Below, piece by piece: positions 27,186-36,710 of a DNA stretch of 64,000 nucleotides. The stretch covers positions 4,881 to 68,880 of the forward strand of contig CAYNTS010000002.1 of assembly GCA_964400495.1 (NCBI GenBank), read 5' to 3'. Under the pieces are notes generated by a model. That model was not told the origin of the DNA. It saw nothing but the letters and a program-made list of their open reading frames with translations, and ran no database searches. The stretch is from CAYNTS01 sp964400495. Lineage in GTDB: Bacteria > Fidelibacterota > Marinisomatia > SCGC-AAA003-L08 > D37C17. The translations under genes were made by a program, and so were the position numbers. Position 1 is the stretch's first letter; every line of letters starts with the position of its first letter.

Positions 27186-28228
27186 TCTGTCTCCGTTGCT
27201 AACTGCCCACATGCTGCAGAAATATCTTCTCCCTTACTCCAGCGAACAAGTACTCTGTAAGTCCCTTGCCTATCTTGGAGAATTTTTGAAAACTCTGAAA
27301 TTCTTTCTTTGGATGGACGTTTATATTTTCCACCTGCTTCATTAAAAGGTATCAAATTAATTTTACATTTTACATTTTTTAAAAGCGATGCAAGTTCGTG
27401 TGCATTTTCATTGCTATCATTTATATCTTTTAACATCACATACTCAAACATGATATTTCGTCGTTTGTTTGTAGAAAATATTTTCCCAATATCAACTAAA
27501 TTTTCAATATTCCATTTTTTATTGATTGGCATTATGTCGCTTCTACTTGTATTATTTGAAGCATTAAGTGAAATTGCCAATTTATATTTTTTCCCCTCAT
27601 GAATATATTGTTTTATTTTGGGCAATATCCCTGATGTTGAAATAGTTATTCGCAATGAACCCAAATTAAAACCATGATGATGATGCAAAATATCTGCGGA
27701 GGTTATAACTGCATCGTAATTTAAAAAAGGTTCTCCCATTCCCATAAAAACTACATTAGTTATGGGTTGATTTGTATGATCACGAACCAAAATCATCTGG
27801 TCAATTATCTCGCCAGCAGTCAAGTTCCGCACCAACCCCATTGAGGCTGTAGCACAAAAATCACAGTTTACATTGCAACCAATCTGAGACGAAATACACA
27901 CGGTATGCCTATCACCATCTATGATACTTACTGACTCAATAAATTTATCATCATGGGTGCGAAACAAAAACTTCTGAGTATCGTCAATTTCTGAGGATTC
28001 TACCAATTCAATAGTTAAAGTTAAGAATTCACAGTTTTCATCTAAATATTGCCTAAATGATTTAGACAAATTGCTCATTTTCTGAGGATTGGATTCTCCC
28101 TGTCTATATATCCATTCAAACAATTGAGATCCACGATATTTAGTATGCCCAATTTCAATACAATATGCTTGTAATTCGGCTAATCCTAACCCCTTTAAAA
28201 TAACTTTATCTGTTTGTTGAATTTCCAT
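27182..28228 (-). CDS. rlmN: Radical SAM 23S rRNA/tRNA adenine-C2 methyltransferase
   Basis: Methylates C2 of A2503 in 23S rRNA and A37 in some tRNAs. 348 residues. The radical-SAM cluster motif is CNVNCDFC (C-x3-C-x2-C), with MGMGEPFLNYD and ISTSGILPKI downstream. The second methyl-carrying Cys is in the C-terminal AACGQL. The divergent moxR starts 125 bases upstream. Confidence 0.95.
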   Translation of the reverse strand: MEIQQTDKVILKGLGLAELQAYCIEIGHTKYRGSQLFEWIYRQGESNPQKMSNLSKSFRQYLDENCEFLTLTIELVESSEIDDTQKFLFRTHDDKFIESVSIIDGDRHTVCISSQIGCNVNCDFCATASMGLVRNLTAGEIIDQMILVRDHTNQPITNVVFMGMGEPFLNYDAVITSADILHHHHGFNLGSLRITISTSGILPKIKQYIHEGKKYKLAISLNASNNTSRSDIMPINKKWNIENLVDIGKIFSTNKRRNIMFEYVMLKDINDSNENAHELASLLKNVKCKINLIPFNEAGGKYKRPSKERISEFSKILQDRQGTYRVLVRWSKGEDISAACGQLATETE

Positions 28229-28298
28229 GAGCGCAAAATTAATACTATTTTACCAAATTAACACCACCACACAAATTTTAACTTATTTCAATTTTATA

Positions 28299-28327
28299 TT
28301 GTACGAATTTCTCGATAACGGTAGATT
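28299..28327 (+). promoter_or_regulatory. Candidate sigma-70-type promoter for moxR-DUF58
   Basis: TTGTAC (28299-28304), a 17-base spacer, then TAGATT (28322-28327), 25 bases before the moxR ATG, with AAAAGGA as ribosome site. Pattern match only. Confidence 0.4.
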
Positions 28328-28352
28328 TCAACCCGTTTAAAAGGAAATATTC

Positions 28353-29327
28353 ATGGATAACATACAACTTGTTGAAAAATTAAATAAAAGTAAAGCACTT
28401 CTTTCAGAAGAAATTGGTAAAATCATTATTGGACAAAAAGGAATCATTGATTACTTGTTTGTCTCGTTATTGTGTCGTGGGCACATCTTGTTAGAGGGTG
28501 TTCCTGGACTTGCCAAAACATTGCTCATAAAAACACTTGCTGAGGCAATGGATTTGCAATTTAGCAGAATTCAGTTTACTCCAGACTTAATGCCGTCTGA
28601 TATTACTGGAACTGAAATTATTGAAGAAGATCAAACTACAGGAAAACGTGCATTCAAATTTTTTAAAGGACCTTTGTTTGCAAATATTGTTTTGGCGGAT
28701 GAAATTAATAGAACTCCACCCAAAACACAAGCAGCACTGTTGGAAGCTATGCAAGAGCATAAAATTACTACAGGCGGAACAACCTACGATTTAAAAGAAC
28801 CCTTTTTTGTATTGGCTACTCAAAATCCAATTGAGCAAGAGGGAACATATCCTCTTCCAGAAGCACAACTTGATAGATTTATGTTTAATTTGTTGATTGA
28901 CTATCCAACTTCTGATGAAGAAATTGAAATTGTGAAATCCACAACAAGCACTTCTTCTGTAAAACTAAATTCTGTTTTATCTGCGAAAGACTTACAAGAT
29001 TACCAACAACTGGTACTAAATGTTCCTGTAGCAGATAATGTAATTGAATATGCTGTGAATTTCGTATTAAAAACTAGAAAGGGAAATGACAATGCTCCTA
29101 AAGCAACACTGGACTGGCTTGATTGGGGTGCTGGACCGCGTGCAAGTTCATTTTTAATTATGGGTGCAAAAGCACGCGCTGTTTTAGATAATCGTACAAC
29201 ACCTGATATTGCGGATGTACAGTCAATGATAAAGCCTGTACTTCGTCACCGTATTATTCCTAATTTTAATGCAGAAGCTGATGGAATTACACGAGATGAC
29301 ATACTTGAGCAATTGATGAACGACTAA
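28353..29327 (+). CDS. MoxR-type AAA ATPase
   Basis: 324 residues. Walker A GVPGLAKT, Walker B VLADEINRTPPKTQAALLEAMQE, sensor FVLATQNPIEQEGTYPLPEAQLDRF. MoxR ATPases act as chaperones that activate vWA-domain partners. The downstream DUF58 protein, one base after the stop, is the usual partner, so the pair is a minimal MoxR-DUF58 module. The client in this organism is unknown. Confidence 0.93.
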   Translation: MDNIQLVEKLNKSKALLSEEIGKIIIGQKGIIDYLFVSLLCRGHILLEGVPGLAKTLLIKTLAEAMDLQFSRIQFTPDLMPSDITGTEIIEEDQTTGKRAFKFFKGPLFANIVLADEINRTPPKTQAALLEAMQEHKITTGGTTYDLKEPFFVLATQNPIEQEGTYPLPEAQLDRFMFNLLIDYPTSDEEIEIVKSTTSTSSVKLNSVLSAKDLQDYQQLVLNVPVADNVIEYAVNFVLKTRKGNDNAPKATLDWLDWGAGPRASSFLIMGAKARAVLDNRTTPDIADVQSMIKPVLRHRIIPNFNAEADGITRDDILEQLMND

Positions 29328-29328
29328 A

Positions 29329-30222
29329 ATGTCCCGCTCACAATATTTAACACCTGAAATAATTTCACGATTAGACAACCTTTCTCTAAAGGCAAGGATG
29401 GTCGTTGAGGGGTTTATTGTTGGTTTGCACAAAAGTCCATATCATGGATTTTCAGTGGAGTTTTCGGAGCATCGGGCGTATGGTGCGGGGGATGAAATTC
29501 GTCATATTGATTGGAAGTTATGGGGTAAAACGGATAGGTTTTTTGTTAAACAGTTTGAAGAAGAAACCAATTTAAAATCATATATTTTGGTGGATCAAAG
29601 TCGCTCAATGGATTATGGAAGTGATGAAAATCAAACAAAATTAGATTATGCTCAAACTCTTTCCGCATCCATGGGGTATTTAATGCTCAAACAACAAGAT
29701 GCAGTTGGGCTAACACTTTTTGATTCCAAAATCAGAGCGATGATTCCTTCACGGTCAAAGTCGAGCCATTTGAATGTACTATTATCCCAAATGCAAAAAA
29801 TAAGCCCGGGACCTGAGACTCACATTGCCCCAGTATTACACCAAACAGCTGAAGCCATTAAAAAACGAGGGCTAATTATTTTAATTTCAGATATGTTTGA
29901 TAATCCCGAAGATATCCTTTCTGGATTGAAACACTTTAGGTACAAAGGGCATGAAGTAATTGTGTTTCATATTTTAGACCCAAAAGAATTATCGTTGGAT
30001 TTTTCTGAACGAACCCGATTTAGAGATATGGAAACTGGAGAAGAATTAATAACAGAACCTTGGCATATTCAACAAGATTATCAGAAAACGATGGTGGATT
30101 TTTGCAATTACTACAAAAATATGTGCGGTCATCATAATATTGACTATGTTCAAATAACAACAGACCAATCACTGGATTTATGTCTAACTGAATACTTAAT
30201 AAAGCGAAAACGTATAGGGTGA
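29329..30222 (+). CDS. DUF58/vWA-like partner of MoxR
   Basis: 297 residues. The DUF58 signature HRAYGAGDEIRHIDWKLWGK is near 48-67; the MIDAS-like DQSRSMDY (D-x-S-x-S) lies near 90, indicating a von Willebrand A-type metal site. Its gene follows moxR directly. No transmembrane segment is evident, so it is cytoplasmic. The transcript ends at the terminator at 30302. Confidence 0.9.
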   Translation: MSRSQYLTPEIISRLDNLSLKARMVVEGFIVGLHKSPYHGFSVEFSEHRAYGAGDEIRHIDWKLWGKTDRFFVKQFEEETNLKSYILVDQSRSMDYGSDENQTKLDYAQTLSASMGYLMLKQQDAVGLTLFDSKIRAMIPSRSKSSHLNVLLSQMQKISPGPETHIAPVLHQTAEAIKKRGLIILISDMFDNPEDILSGLKHFRYKGHEVIVFHILDPKELSLDFSERTRFRDMETGEELITEPWHIQQDYQKTMVDFCNYYKNMCGHHNIDYVQITTDQSLDLCLTEYLIKRKRIG

Positions 30223-30301
30223 AATGTGATTTACATCGCAAATTTGCTCAATATGTTTTTGTAAATTGAGTGAGTTTTTGGAGGAGGAAATAGAAGGATA
30301 A

Positions 30302-30330
30302 GACCGGGCGAAGTTTGCTCGGTCTTTTTT
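30302..30330 (+). terminator. Terminator of moxR-DUF58
   Basis: GACCGGGC and GCTCGGTC pair with one internal G/T, loop GAAGTTT, followed by seven T residues. It lies between convergent genes; the minus-strand side lacks an equally good T tract. Confidence 0.85.
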
Positions 30331-31814
30331 TAACCTAAAATTATATTTACAATTAAAATGATATCTTGGATGTTCAAACTATTATCTTCATTCATGTCTG
30401 CAATCCAATTTTGTTCTGGGGTTGGGGTTGTTGTTTGCAAAACAAAATTTACAAGCTGAACAATATCTAAAATATCAACAATGCTATCTTGGTTTATGTC
30501 TCCATGGAATAGTTCATCATTAGCAATATAGTGGAAATCAATCGTTTGATGGGGGAGAATATTTATTTCAAGTGTATCTGTATTGTTTAATACGAATGTA
30601 TGCTCTCCCTCGGGAAAACCAAAGTGAACAAATCCATTCTCATCAGTTGTAAATACTTTATTATTTAATGTTGATTGGAGCTCAACATTTGCAAAAGGTG
30701 TCCCTGGAGTTAGTTCAATAGTTACATCTACCCACCCAGCCAACATATCATCAAACTGCAATACAAATAACCCATTTTGCATATCACTAGCATACACATA
30801 TCCATTTTGAGTAAAAGGATAAGCACCCCAACATCCAATATATCCATTCCCATCACTTTGAAGATATGTATCGTATGCACCAACTTCTACGGGGTGGGCT
30901 GGATCAAAAATATCAATAATTTTAAGCCCAGTTGAATAATGAGAGATATACACCAAATCTCCCAATACATGTACATTGTGTGCTAGCCCATTTTCACCTA
31001 AGTATTCACCAGAAAGGGTGATATTCGTTAGGTTTGAAATATTCCAAATTTTGATACTTCTTCCAACTGTTTCTTCTGTGGTTACAAGGTGGGTTCCACT
31101 TTCGTTTAACCAAGCATTGTGAGCATATCCTCCAGGTACAGGAATTGTTGCAAGTAGTTGAATATTATCAATATCATAAATTCCAAATTGATATTGCCAT
31201 CCTTCTGAAATATAGGCAATTCCATCTCGTGTATAAATATCGTGGGTGTCTAGCGCTTGATTGCCAAAGGTGCCTCCATATACAGGGTTTGCTGGGTTAG
31301 TTAAATCAGCAATATGAATATTGTCATTCATGTGATGTTCAATAAAAGCAAGACCTGATTCGTTGTCAATCCATAAATTGTGGGATTGCGTAATCTGATT
31401 ATATGTATCAAGTTGCACTGGTGGATTATCTGGTAGTGGTGATAAGTCAACAACCTGCATTCCAACATCACCACCATACATTTCATTCACAATATATAAA
31501 TGATGGTCGTGAGTTTTATAGTCGCGATGATAATAATAATCTCCACTCGATGGACCTGGGAAATTACCCACTAAAACTGGCTGTGAGGGGTTGCTAGATA
31601 CATCTAATATTGCTGAACCAAATTGGTGGCCAACTATTGCATATTCAATGCCTGTTTCGTCGGTATAGCCCCATACATCAGAAACACCATAGTTGTTACT
31701 TGCATTGTCAAATTCAGTAACTGAAATTAACTCAACATTAAAATTAATCGGGTTGGCAAGCCCAATTTCTAGGAAAAACCAACCCGACAATATGAGAGTT
31801 AAAATAATTTTCAA
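30330..31814 (-). CDS. Secreted choice-of-anchor B (LVIVD-repeat) protein with dockerin tail
   Basis: 494 residues. Signal peptide, then the choice-of-anchor B domain: WGYTDETGIEYAIVG, SAILDVSSNPSQPVLVGNF, and LVIVD-like propeller repeats (HIADLTNPANPVYGG, LKIIDIFDPAHPVEVGAYD). Several His pairs (THDHHLY, EHHMNDN, DTHDIY) could bind metal. The last ~58 residues are a dockerin (GDINQDSIVDILDIV, DMNEDNSLNIQDII), the same tail as in the proteases at 7516-15419. Function unknown. It starts one base after the TPR lipoprotein stop. Confidence 0.85.
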   Translation of the reverse strand: MKIILTLILSGWFFLEIGLANPINFNVELISVTEFDNASNNYGVSDVWGYTDETGIEYAIVGHQFGSAILDVSSNPSQPVLVGNFPGPSSGDYYYHRDYKTHDHHLYIVNEMYGGDVGMQVVDLSPLPDNPPVQLDTYNQITQSHNLWIDNESGLAFIEHHMNDNIHIADLTNPANPVYGGTFGNQALDTHDIYTRDGIAYISEGWQYQFGIYDIDNIQLLATIPVPGGYAHNAWLNESGTHLVTTEETVGRSIKIWNISNLTNITLSGEYLGENGLAHNVHVLGDLVYISHYSTGLKIIDIFDPAHPVEVGAYDTYLQSDGNGYIGCWGAYPFTQNGYVYASDMQNGLFVLQFDDMLAGWVDVTIELTPGTPFANVELQSTLNNKVFTTDENGFVHFGFPEGEHTFVLNNTDTLEINILPHQTIDFHYIANDELFHGDINQDSIVDILDIVQLVNFVLQTTTPTPEQNWIADMNEDNSLNIQDIILIVNIILG

Positions 31815-31815
31815 A

Positions 31816-32904
31816 TTAATCTAACGATATGTTATTTTCCCTTGCAATTTGGCGAACAGAAGGAATGAAAATATCATCAATTTGTTGCATTAGTTTTTTC
31901 ATTTCATGAACAGCAGTTTGAGAACTACCTGTTGGATCATCAACCTCTAAATCACTTGCTTGTAAAAAATAATCTCGTGAATTGTATGCAAATGAACGCG
32001 CTTGATTAAATAATTCATACACCTTTTTGACATCTTCATCTGTATTTTCTTCTGCTAAGTAAAGTTCCCGAGCAGGGTCAAATGCTTCCACTGCTAACCG
32101 TTGGTATAAAACACCAACATTATAGTATAAATCAGCATCGTTTGGATATTTGTTCAATAGTTCTTCAGTTAGTTCAATAGCTTCTTTATTTTTGCCTTGA
32201 TCTATATAAACAAATACAAGTTGTTTGATAATTGGACCAGGGTCATCTGTGCTCTTAAGGGCTTCATGTAAGTGAATTGATGCACCATCAAGATCACCTC
32301 GTTTTAAAGATACATCTGCCAATACTTGGTATAATAATGCATTTCCTTCAGATTGAGCTAACCCTTCACGAGCTACCTTTTCTGCTTGTGTAAGATTATC
32401 TTGTTGAATGTAAATTGCAGATAATGTGCTATAATTTTCAGCTTTATTGGGATTTAAAATTTTAGCTATTTCAAGTTTATCAATTGCTTTTTCTAACTCA
32501 CCAGCTTGATAATACTCGACAGCAATATTAAAAATATTTCCCCATTCCTGTTCACGATATGCCGAAACACCTTCGGCAATAGTCGTTACTGGAGTATCAC
32601 CAAGTCGAAATGGTTTTTCCAATGTTTGGCTAGGGTTTCTTCTCAGAGCTTCTTCAAGCATTTCTGCCATTTTACGATAGTTTTTTTTGGGTTTATATAC
32701 TTCCGTTGCTAAAAAATATGGAACGTGAGCATTATCAACTTCAGTGGGGTGGTTAAGTGCTTTTAGTCCCCATTCTTCAGCTCTGTCTAAATTTCGTTCA
32801 GTTCTAGCTGCTGTTGTAGCTGAACGGTATTCCATACTACCAGATGCACACCCTGCAACAAAAAGTAGTAGAAATGTAATTGCAATTAATTTTATTTTAT
32901 TCAT
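31816..32904 (-). CDS. TPR-repeat lipoprotein
   Basis: 362 residues from the ATG at 32904, preceded by GGAGAAAAAT; an upstream start at 32955 would overlap the kinase gene and displace the signal. Lipobox LLFVAGC puts the lipidated Cys at 19. Tetratricopeptide repeats span ~110-260 (NIAVEYYQAGELEKAIDKLE, YSTLSAIYIQQDNLTQAEKV, YNVGVLYQRLA). Likely a membrane-anchored scaffold of the cell envelope. It lies between the sugar kinase and the choice-of-anchor B gene on one strand. Confidence 0.85.
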   Translation of the reverse strand: MNKIKLIAITFLLLFVAGCASGSMEYRSATTAARTERNLDRAEEWGLKALNHPTEVDNAHVPYFLATEVYKPKKNYRKMAEMLEEALRRNPSQTLEKPFRLGDTPVTTIAEGVSAYREQEWGNIFNIAVEYYQAGELEKAIDKLEIAKILNPNKAENYSTLSAIYIQQDNLTQAEKVAREGLAQSEGNALLYQVLADVSLKRGDLDGASIHLHEALKSTDDPGPIIKQLVFVYIDQGKNKEAIELTEELLNKYPNDADLYYNVGVLYQRLAVEAFDPARELYLAEENTDEDVKKVYELFNQARSFAYNSRDYFLQASDLEVDDPTGSSQTAVHEMKKLMQQIDDIFIPSVRQIARENNISLD

Positions 32905-32917
32905 ATTTTTCTCCATT

Positions 32918-33814
32918 TTAAATTTTATCTCGAATTTGTTTTTTTCTGTTTTCAATCATCTCTAAATTTGCGTCTAATAACCCTTCAACTCCAAACCCTG
33001 AAACGGTAAATGAAGCAACAGCAGACCCAGTAATTACTGCCTCTACAATATCTGTTTGGGATTCATTTGCAATATACCCAATGAGTCCGCCTGCAAAACT
33101 ATCGCCAGCACCAGTTGGGTCATACACATCAATATTAGGTACAACCGGTATTTGGATTCTCTCATCTTTATATGCAATGAGTGAACCGTTTCCACCCTGT
33201 TTAATGACCACTATGTCTGGTCCTTTGTCGAGTAAATAACTTCCTGCATCATGAATGTTAGAGTATCCAGTCAATTGTAATGCTTCTTCATCATTCAACA
33301 AAAACATATTTGTTTTAGACACAACATCCATTAATCCATTTTTATCTAGGTCAATCCATAAATTCATTGTGTCTGTTACAACCATTTCAATCGATTGCAT
33401 TTGCTCAAGCACATTCATTTGTAACGATGGATGAATGTTACCTAAAAACAAAATATTTGTATTTCTGAAATCATCCTGAATTTGAGGTGAAAATGTTTCA
33501 AACACACCAAGCTCAGTAAAAAGAGTATCTCGTGTGGAATAATCATCACTATACTTTCCACCCCATTGAAATGTCTTTCCATTTTCTACTTGGATATTTT
33601 TAGTATCTACACCTTTGTTGTGAAACAAATCCCAGGCGGATTGCGGAAAGTCGTTTCCAACCACTCCAACCAAACTAAGTGGTGCAAACATTGATGTTGC
33701 AATTGCAAAATAAGTTGAGGATCCACCCAGTATTTTTTCTCGGTTTCCTTTTGGGGTTTCAAGCGTATCAAGTGCTAATGATCCGACCCCTAATATGGTT
33801 TTCTTCGTCTGCAT
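32918..33814 (-). CDS. PfkB/ribokinase-family carbohydrate kinase
   Basis: 298 residues. N-terminal GVGSLALDTLETP and GGSSTYFAIA, and the C-terminal PfkB signature DPTGAGDSFAGG with the catalytic Asp. It phosphorylates a sugar or nucleoside; the substrate cannot be told from sequence. The start is 84 bases from the divergent Nudix gene. Confidence 0.9.
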   Translation of the reverse strand: MQTKKTILGVGSLALDTLETPKGNREKILGGSSTYFAIATSMFAPLSLVGVVGNDFPQSAWDLFHNKGVDTKNIQVENGKTFQWGGKYSDDYSTRDTLFTELGVFETFSPQIQDDFRNTNILFLGNIHPSLQMNVLEQMQSIEMVVTDTMNLWIDLDKNGLMDVVSKTNMFLLNDEEALQLTGYSNIHDAGSYLLDKGPDIVVIKQGGNGSLIAYKDERIQIPVVPNIDVYDPTGAGDSFAGGLIGYIANESQTDIVEAVITGSAVASFTVSGFGVEGLLDANLEMIENRKKQIRDKI

Positions 33815-33898
33815 ACAGCCGAAAGTTTAGACATATTAAAGTGCAACTTACAACGGGAAAGAGTATGTGGCACATAAGTTTTGTACTTAAATTATAAT

Positions 33899-34408
33899 AT
33901 GTCAGAATTTACCTATTGTTCATCTTGTGGACAAAAAAATACATACTCAGAAATAGAAGGTCGAAACCGTTTTCATTGTCGTGAGTGCAACACAATCCAC
34001 TATGAGAATCCAAAACCTACAGCAACATTAATTTGTCCTAAAGGGGATTCATTATTATTAGTTCGACGTGCATTTGAACCCGCCAAGGGAATGTGGAATT
34101 TACCGGGTGGATTTATGGAATGTAATGAAACCTTAGAACAAACTTCATCCCGCGAATTGTATGAAGAAACTAATTTACATGGTGAAGCTGTTGAATTATT
34201 GGGGAATTGTTCTCATTTTGATACAATGTTTGGTGATGTTTTGCTTATGGGGTTTGAAATGAAAATAGAAGATTGGACACCATTAAAAGCTGGTGATGAT
34301 GCATCCGAAGTTGGAATATTTCCACTAAATGACTTACCTGAGTTGGCGTTTATTTGCCATCAAAAAATGGTAGAAATTTATCGAAAAAAAGTTCAAATAC
34401 ATGATTAA
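33899..34408 (+). CDS. Nudix hydrolase with N-terminal zinc ribbon
   Basis: 169 residues from the ATG at 33899 (a TTG at 33881 would add six residues). N-terminal zinc ribbon: CSSCG ... CREC. Nudix box: GGFMECNETLEQTSSRELYEETNL, matching G-x5-E-x7-REUxEExGU. Similar zinc-ribbon Nudix proteins hydrolyse nucleoside diphosphate derivatives such as NADH or ADP-ribose; the substrate here is not determined. Divergent from the sugar kinase. Confidence 0.88.
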   Translation: MSEFTYCSSCGQKNTYSEIEGRNRFHCRECNTIHYENPKPTATLICPKGDSLLLVRRAFEPAKGMWNLPGGFMECNETLEQTSSRELYEETNLHGEAVELLGNCSHFDTMFGDVLLMGFEMKIEDWTPLKAGDDASEVGIFPLNDLPELAFICHQKMVEIYRKKVQIHD

Positions 34409-34443
34409 TAAATGTGTAAATTCGATTAAATGTGGGGCATAAA

Positions 34444-35103
34444 ATGAAAAATATCGCAGTAGTATTAGCAGGGTCTGGAGTGTTTGATGGCTCAGAAATT
34501 CATGAAGCTACAGCCACTTTGCTGGCTATACAAAAAGCTGGAGCACGCTATCAATGTATGGCGCCAAATACAAACCAGATGCATGCTATAAATCATGTAA
34601 AAAGTACAGAACATGATGTTAATAGGAATATTTTAGAAGAATCTGCTCGTATTGCTCGAGGAGATATTTTAGATATTGCAAATGTTAAAAGTGATGATTT
34701 TGATGCAGTTATTTTCCCAGGTGGATTTGGTGCAGCCAAAAATTTATCCACATTTGCAGTTGATGGTGCACAAGCAACTGTAAATAACCATGTTCTAAGA
34801 TTAACACGGGAAATGCACTCAAAAGGGAAACCAATTGGCGCAATTTGTATTGCCCCAGCACTTATTGCAAACATTTTTGATGGTACAGATGTTCATCCGG
34901 AAGTTACCATTGGAAATGACGAAACTACTGCGAATGAAATTGAAAAAACAGGAGCAATTCATATCAATAAAATGGTAAATGAAATCCATACTGATTCTAA
35001 AAATAAAATAGTAACCACACCTGCATATATGTTAGCTGAAAATATTGCCGAAGTATTTTATGGAATTGAATTGTGTGTGATCAAAATAGTTGAACTCATA
35101 TAA
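34444..35103 (+). CDS. elbB: ElbB-type DJ-1/PfpI glyoxalase-like protein
   Basis: 219 residues, start at ATG 34444 after TGGGG; an upstream GTG at 34432 is less likely. ElbB features: VVLAGSGVFDGSEIHEA, FPGGFGAAKNLS, and the nucleophile Cys in GAICIAPALIAN, with TIGNDETTA after it. Family members have weak glyoxalase activity and an early annotation link to isoprenoid synthesis. Its TAA overlaps the next start by one base. Confidence 0.9.
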   Translation: MKNIAVVLAGSGVFDGSEIHEATATLLAIQKAGARYQCMAPNTNQMHAINHVKSTEHDVNRNILEESARIARGDILDIANVKSDDFDAVIFPGGFGAAKNLSTFAVDGAQATVNNHVLRLTREMHSKGKPIGAICIAPALIANIFDGTDVHPEVTIGNDETTANEIEKTGAIHINKMVNEIHTDSKNKIVTTPAYMLAENIAEVFYGIELCVIKIVELI

Positions 35104-35513
35104 TGCGTTTTTTAATTTTACATGGTCCCAATCTAAATATAATTGGCTTAAAATCTGCTAAAGATGGTAGTAAAATTACACTGGATAAAATCAATAAACA
35201 TATTAGGCGTTGTGCTAAAAAGTATGATGTTGAATGTAAATTTTTACAAACCAACGAAGAAGGAAAGGCAGTTAATTTTCTTCAAAGAAATAGACATAAA
35301 ACAAATGGCATTATATTGTTTCCTTCTTCTTGGCAGTATTCTGCTTATGCCCTAGTTGATACACTCGATATTTTAGATATTCCCTTTATCACAATTTCCA
35401 CTGGCGAAAAGTTAAATCTGCTTCAAGGCATCGATAATGTTTCGGATGAAAATGTTATAAAAGGATGTGAAACTGGTATCGAAACTCTTTACAAATCTAT
35501 TTCTGACAAGTAA
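35103..35513 (+). CDS. AroQ-like protein lacking the dehydroquinase active site
   Basis: 136 residues with the fold signature of type II 3-dehydroquinate dehydratase: MRFLILHGPNLNIIG, FLQTNEEGKAVNFLQ, NGIILFPSSWQYSAYALVDTL. The key residues are missing: the G-R-x-P-x-x-YG loop is GLKSAKDGSK (no Tyr, Arg changed to Lys), the Asn-Pro-Gly-Ala-x-T-H-T segment is FPSSWQYSA, and the EVHLSN His is replaced (TISTG). Probably not a dehydroquinase; a non-enzymatic or new role is inferred. Coupled to elbB; its 3' end overlaps convergent dapF by 17 bases. Confidence 0.7.
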   Translation: MRFLILHGPNLNIIGLKSAKDGSKITLDKINKHIRRCAKKYDVECKFLQTNEEGKAVNFLQRNRHKTNGIILFPSSWQYSAYALVDTLDILDIPFITISTGEKLNLLQGIDNVSDENVIKGCETGIETLYKSISDK

Positions 35514-36303
35514 ACAAATCTGAGTCAATTTCTGACTTAAACACAATAGTTGCTGGGCCTGTGAGCCAAACTTCTGTCCAATCTGCATTAAATTCGATTG
35601 ATAAATTACCACCGGGAACTTGGATATTAATGGGTGAGCTAAGTTTATATTTCTGAGCTAAATAGTATGCCGATGCGGTAGAACCCGAACCACAAGATAG
35701 CATCACATTTTCGATTCCTTTTTCGTAAGTGATTACCTTAATTGTTTCTTTGTTTATAATTTCTACACAATTTACATTAATTCCATGGGGTGAAAAATAA
35801 TCACTATAACGAATTATTGGACCAATTTCAAAAACTAACTTTTGAGTAACATTTTTTATTTCAGCAACAAAGTGTCTTGCTCCAGAATCAACATGTTGAC
35901 CAATGCAATTTTCAATTTTAACTTCATCTGTTTTAAATGAAGGAGGTCTCATCGAAAGACGAATATTTTCTTCATCAATTATTTGAATTTGATGCTTACC
36001 ATCACCCGTTATCATAGTCATGTTCTCTGTACATTTTCCCAGGGAATGCATAACCAAACCAGCACATCGAGCACCATTAGCACACATGGTTTCCCAACTA
36101 CCATCTGAGTTGTAATAGTCCATTTTAAAATTGGCAGATTTAGATTCAGATAAAATAAGTACACTATCTGCACCAATACCTGTTTTACGGTTACAAATTT
36201 GCTGGATAAAACTGGGGTCAGAAATTAATGTTGGACAGTCTTCTTTTTTTAAAATGATAAAATCATTTCCGGTACCATGTGCTTTGGTAAAGGGTATTTT
36301 CAT
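35497..36303 (-). CDS. dapF: Diaminopimelate epimerase
   Basis: Converts LL- to meso-diaminopimelate for lysine and peptidoglycan. 268 residues from ATG 36303 (MKIPFTKAHGTGNDF); a longer frame to 36387 is only upstream read-through. Catalytic cysteines: NSDGSWETMCANGARC and MLSCGSGSTA. The usual CGNG at the first site reads CANG here. Start overlaps the upstream membrane gene as ATGA. Confidence 0.93.
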   Translation of the reverse strand: MKIPFTKAHGTGNDFIILKKEDCPTLISDPSFIQQICNRKTGIGADSVLILSESKSANFKMDYYNSDGSWETMCANGARCAGLVMHSLGKCTENMTMITGDGKHQIQIIDEENIRLSMRPPSFKTDEVKIENCIGQHVDSGARHFVAEIKNVTQKLVFEIGPIIRYSDYFSPHGINVNCVEIINKETIKVITYEKGIENVMLSCGSGSTASAYYLAQKYKLSSPINIQVPGGNLSIEFNADWTEVWLTGPATIVFKSEIDSDLFTCQK

Positions 36304-36710
36304 GAAGGAAAGTGATTTAGATAGTACCCAATAAAGTACACCATTCCCAAAATTGCAAGCTGGAGCGGACGTAAAATATCTACCCATAATTTATATTTTA
36401 AATTACCATCTAAATATGAGCTGGTTTTTGATCTGATGATATGTACCATGACAATGGCAATGAGCCCCAGTGTTAATTTGGGATGGAATTTTGGGATACT
36501 AAACCATACAGAACTTTTGATTAAAATGATAATTCCTAGCAATAGTACGAGAGAAGAAAACACATTTTCTCCAGATATGAGTCGCCCATAGACTGGAGTT
36601 TTCAATTTGTCAGGATCGCTTCGATATAAAACCCAAATAATGGTTGATGCCATTGCATTGATAATAAATATATTGGTTGCCCATCTATGTAAAACAAATA
36701 AATTTTCCAT
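36300..36710 (-). CDS. Small four-helix membrane protein, unknown function
   Basis: 136 residues with about four helices (10-28, 50-66, 78-95, 112-132). Conserved-looking polar residues (HRWATN, HIIRSKTSS) sit near membrane ends. No family assigned. It is locked between the M16 peptidase gene (one-base overlap) and dapF (four-base overlap), so it is translated with both. Confidence 0.65.
   Translation of the reverse strand: MENLFVLHRWATNIFIINAMASTIIWVLYRSDPDKLKTPVYGRLISGENVFSSLVLLLGIIILIKSSVWFSIPKFHPKLTLGLIAIVMVHIIRSKTSSYLDGNLKYKLWVDILRPLQLAILGMVYFIGYYLNHFPS

Noticed and set aside
36304..36387. 28-residue N-terminal extension of DapF
   Set aside because: It overlaps the upstream membrane gene; the conserved DapF start MKIPFTKAHGTGNDF is at 36303.
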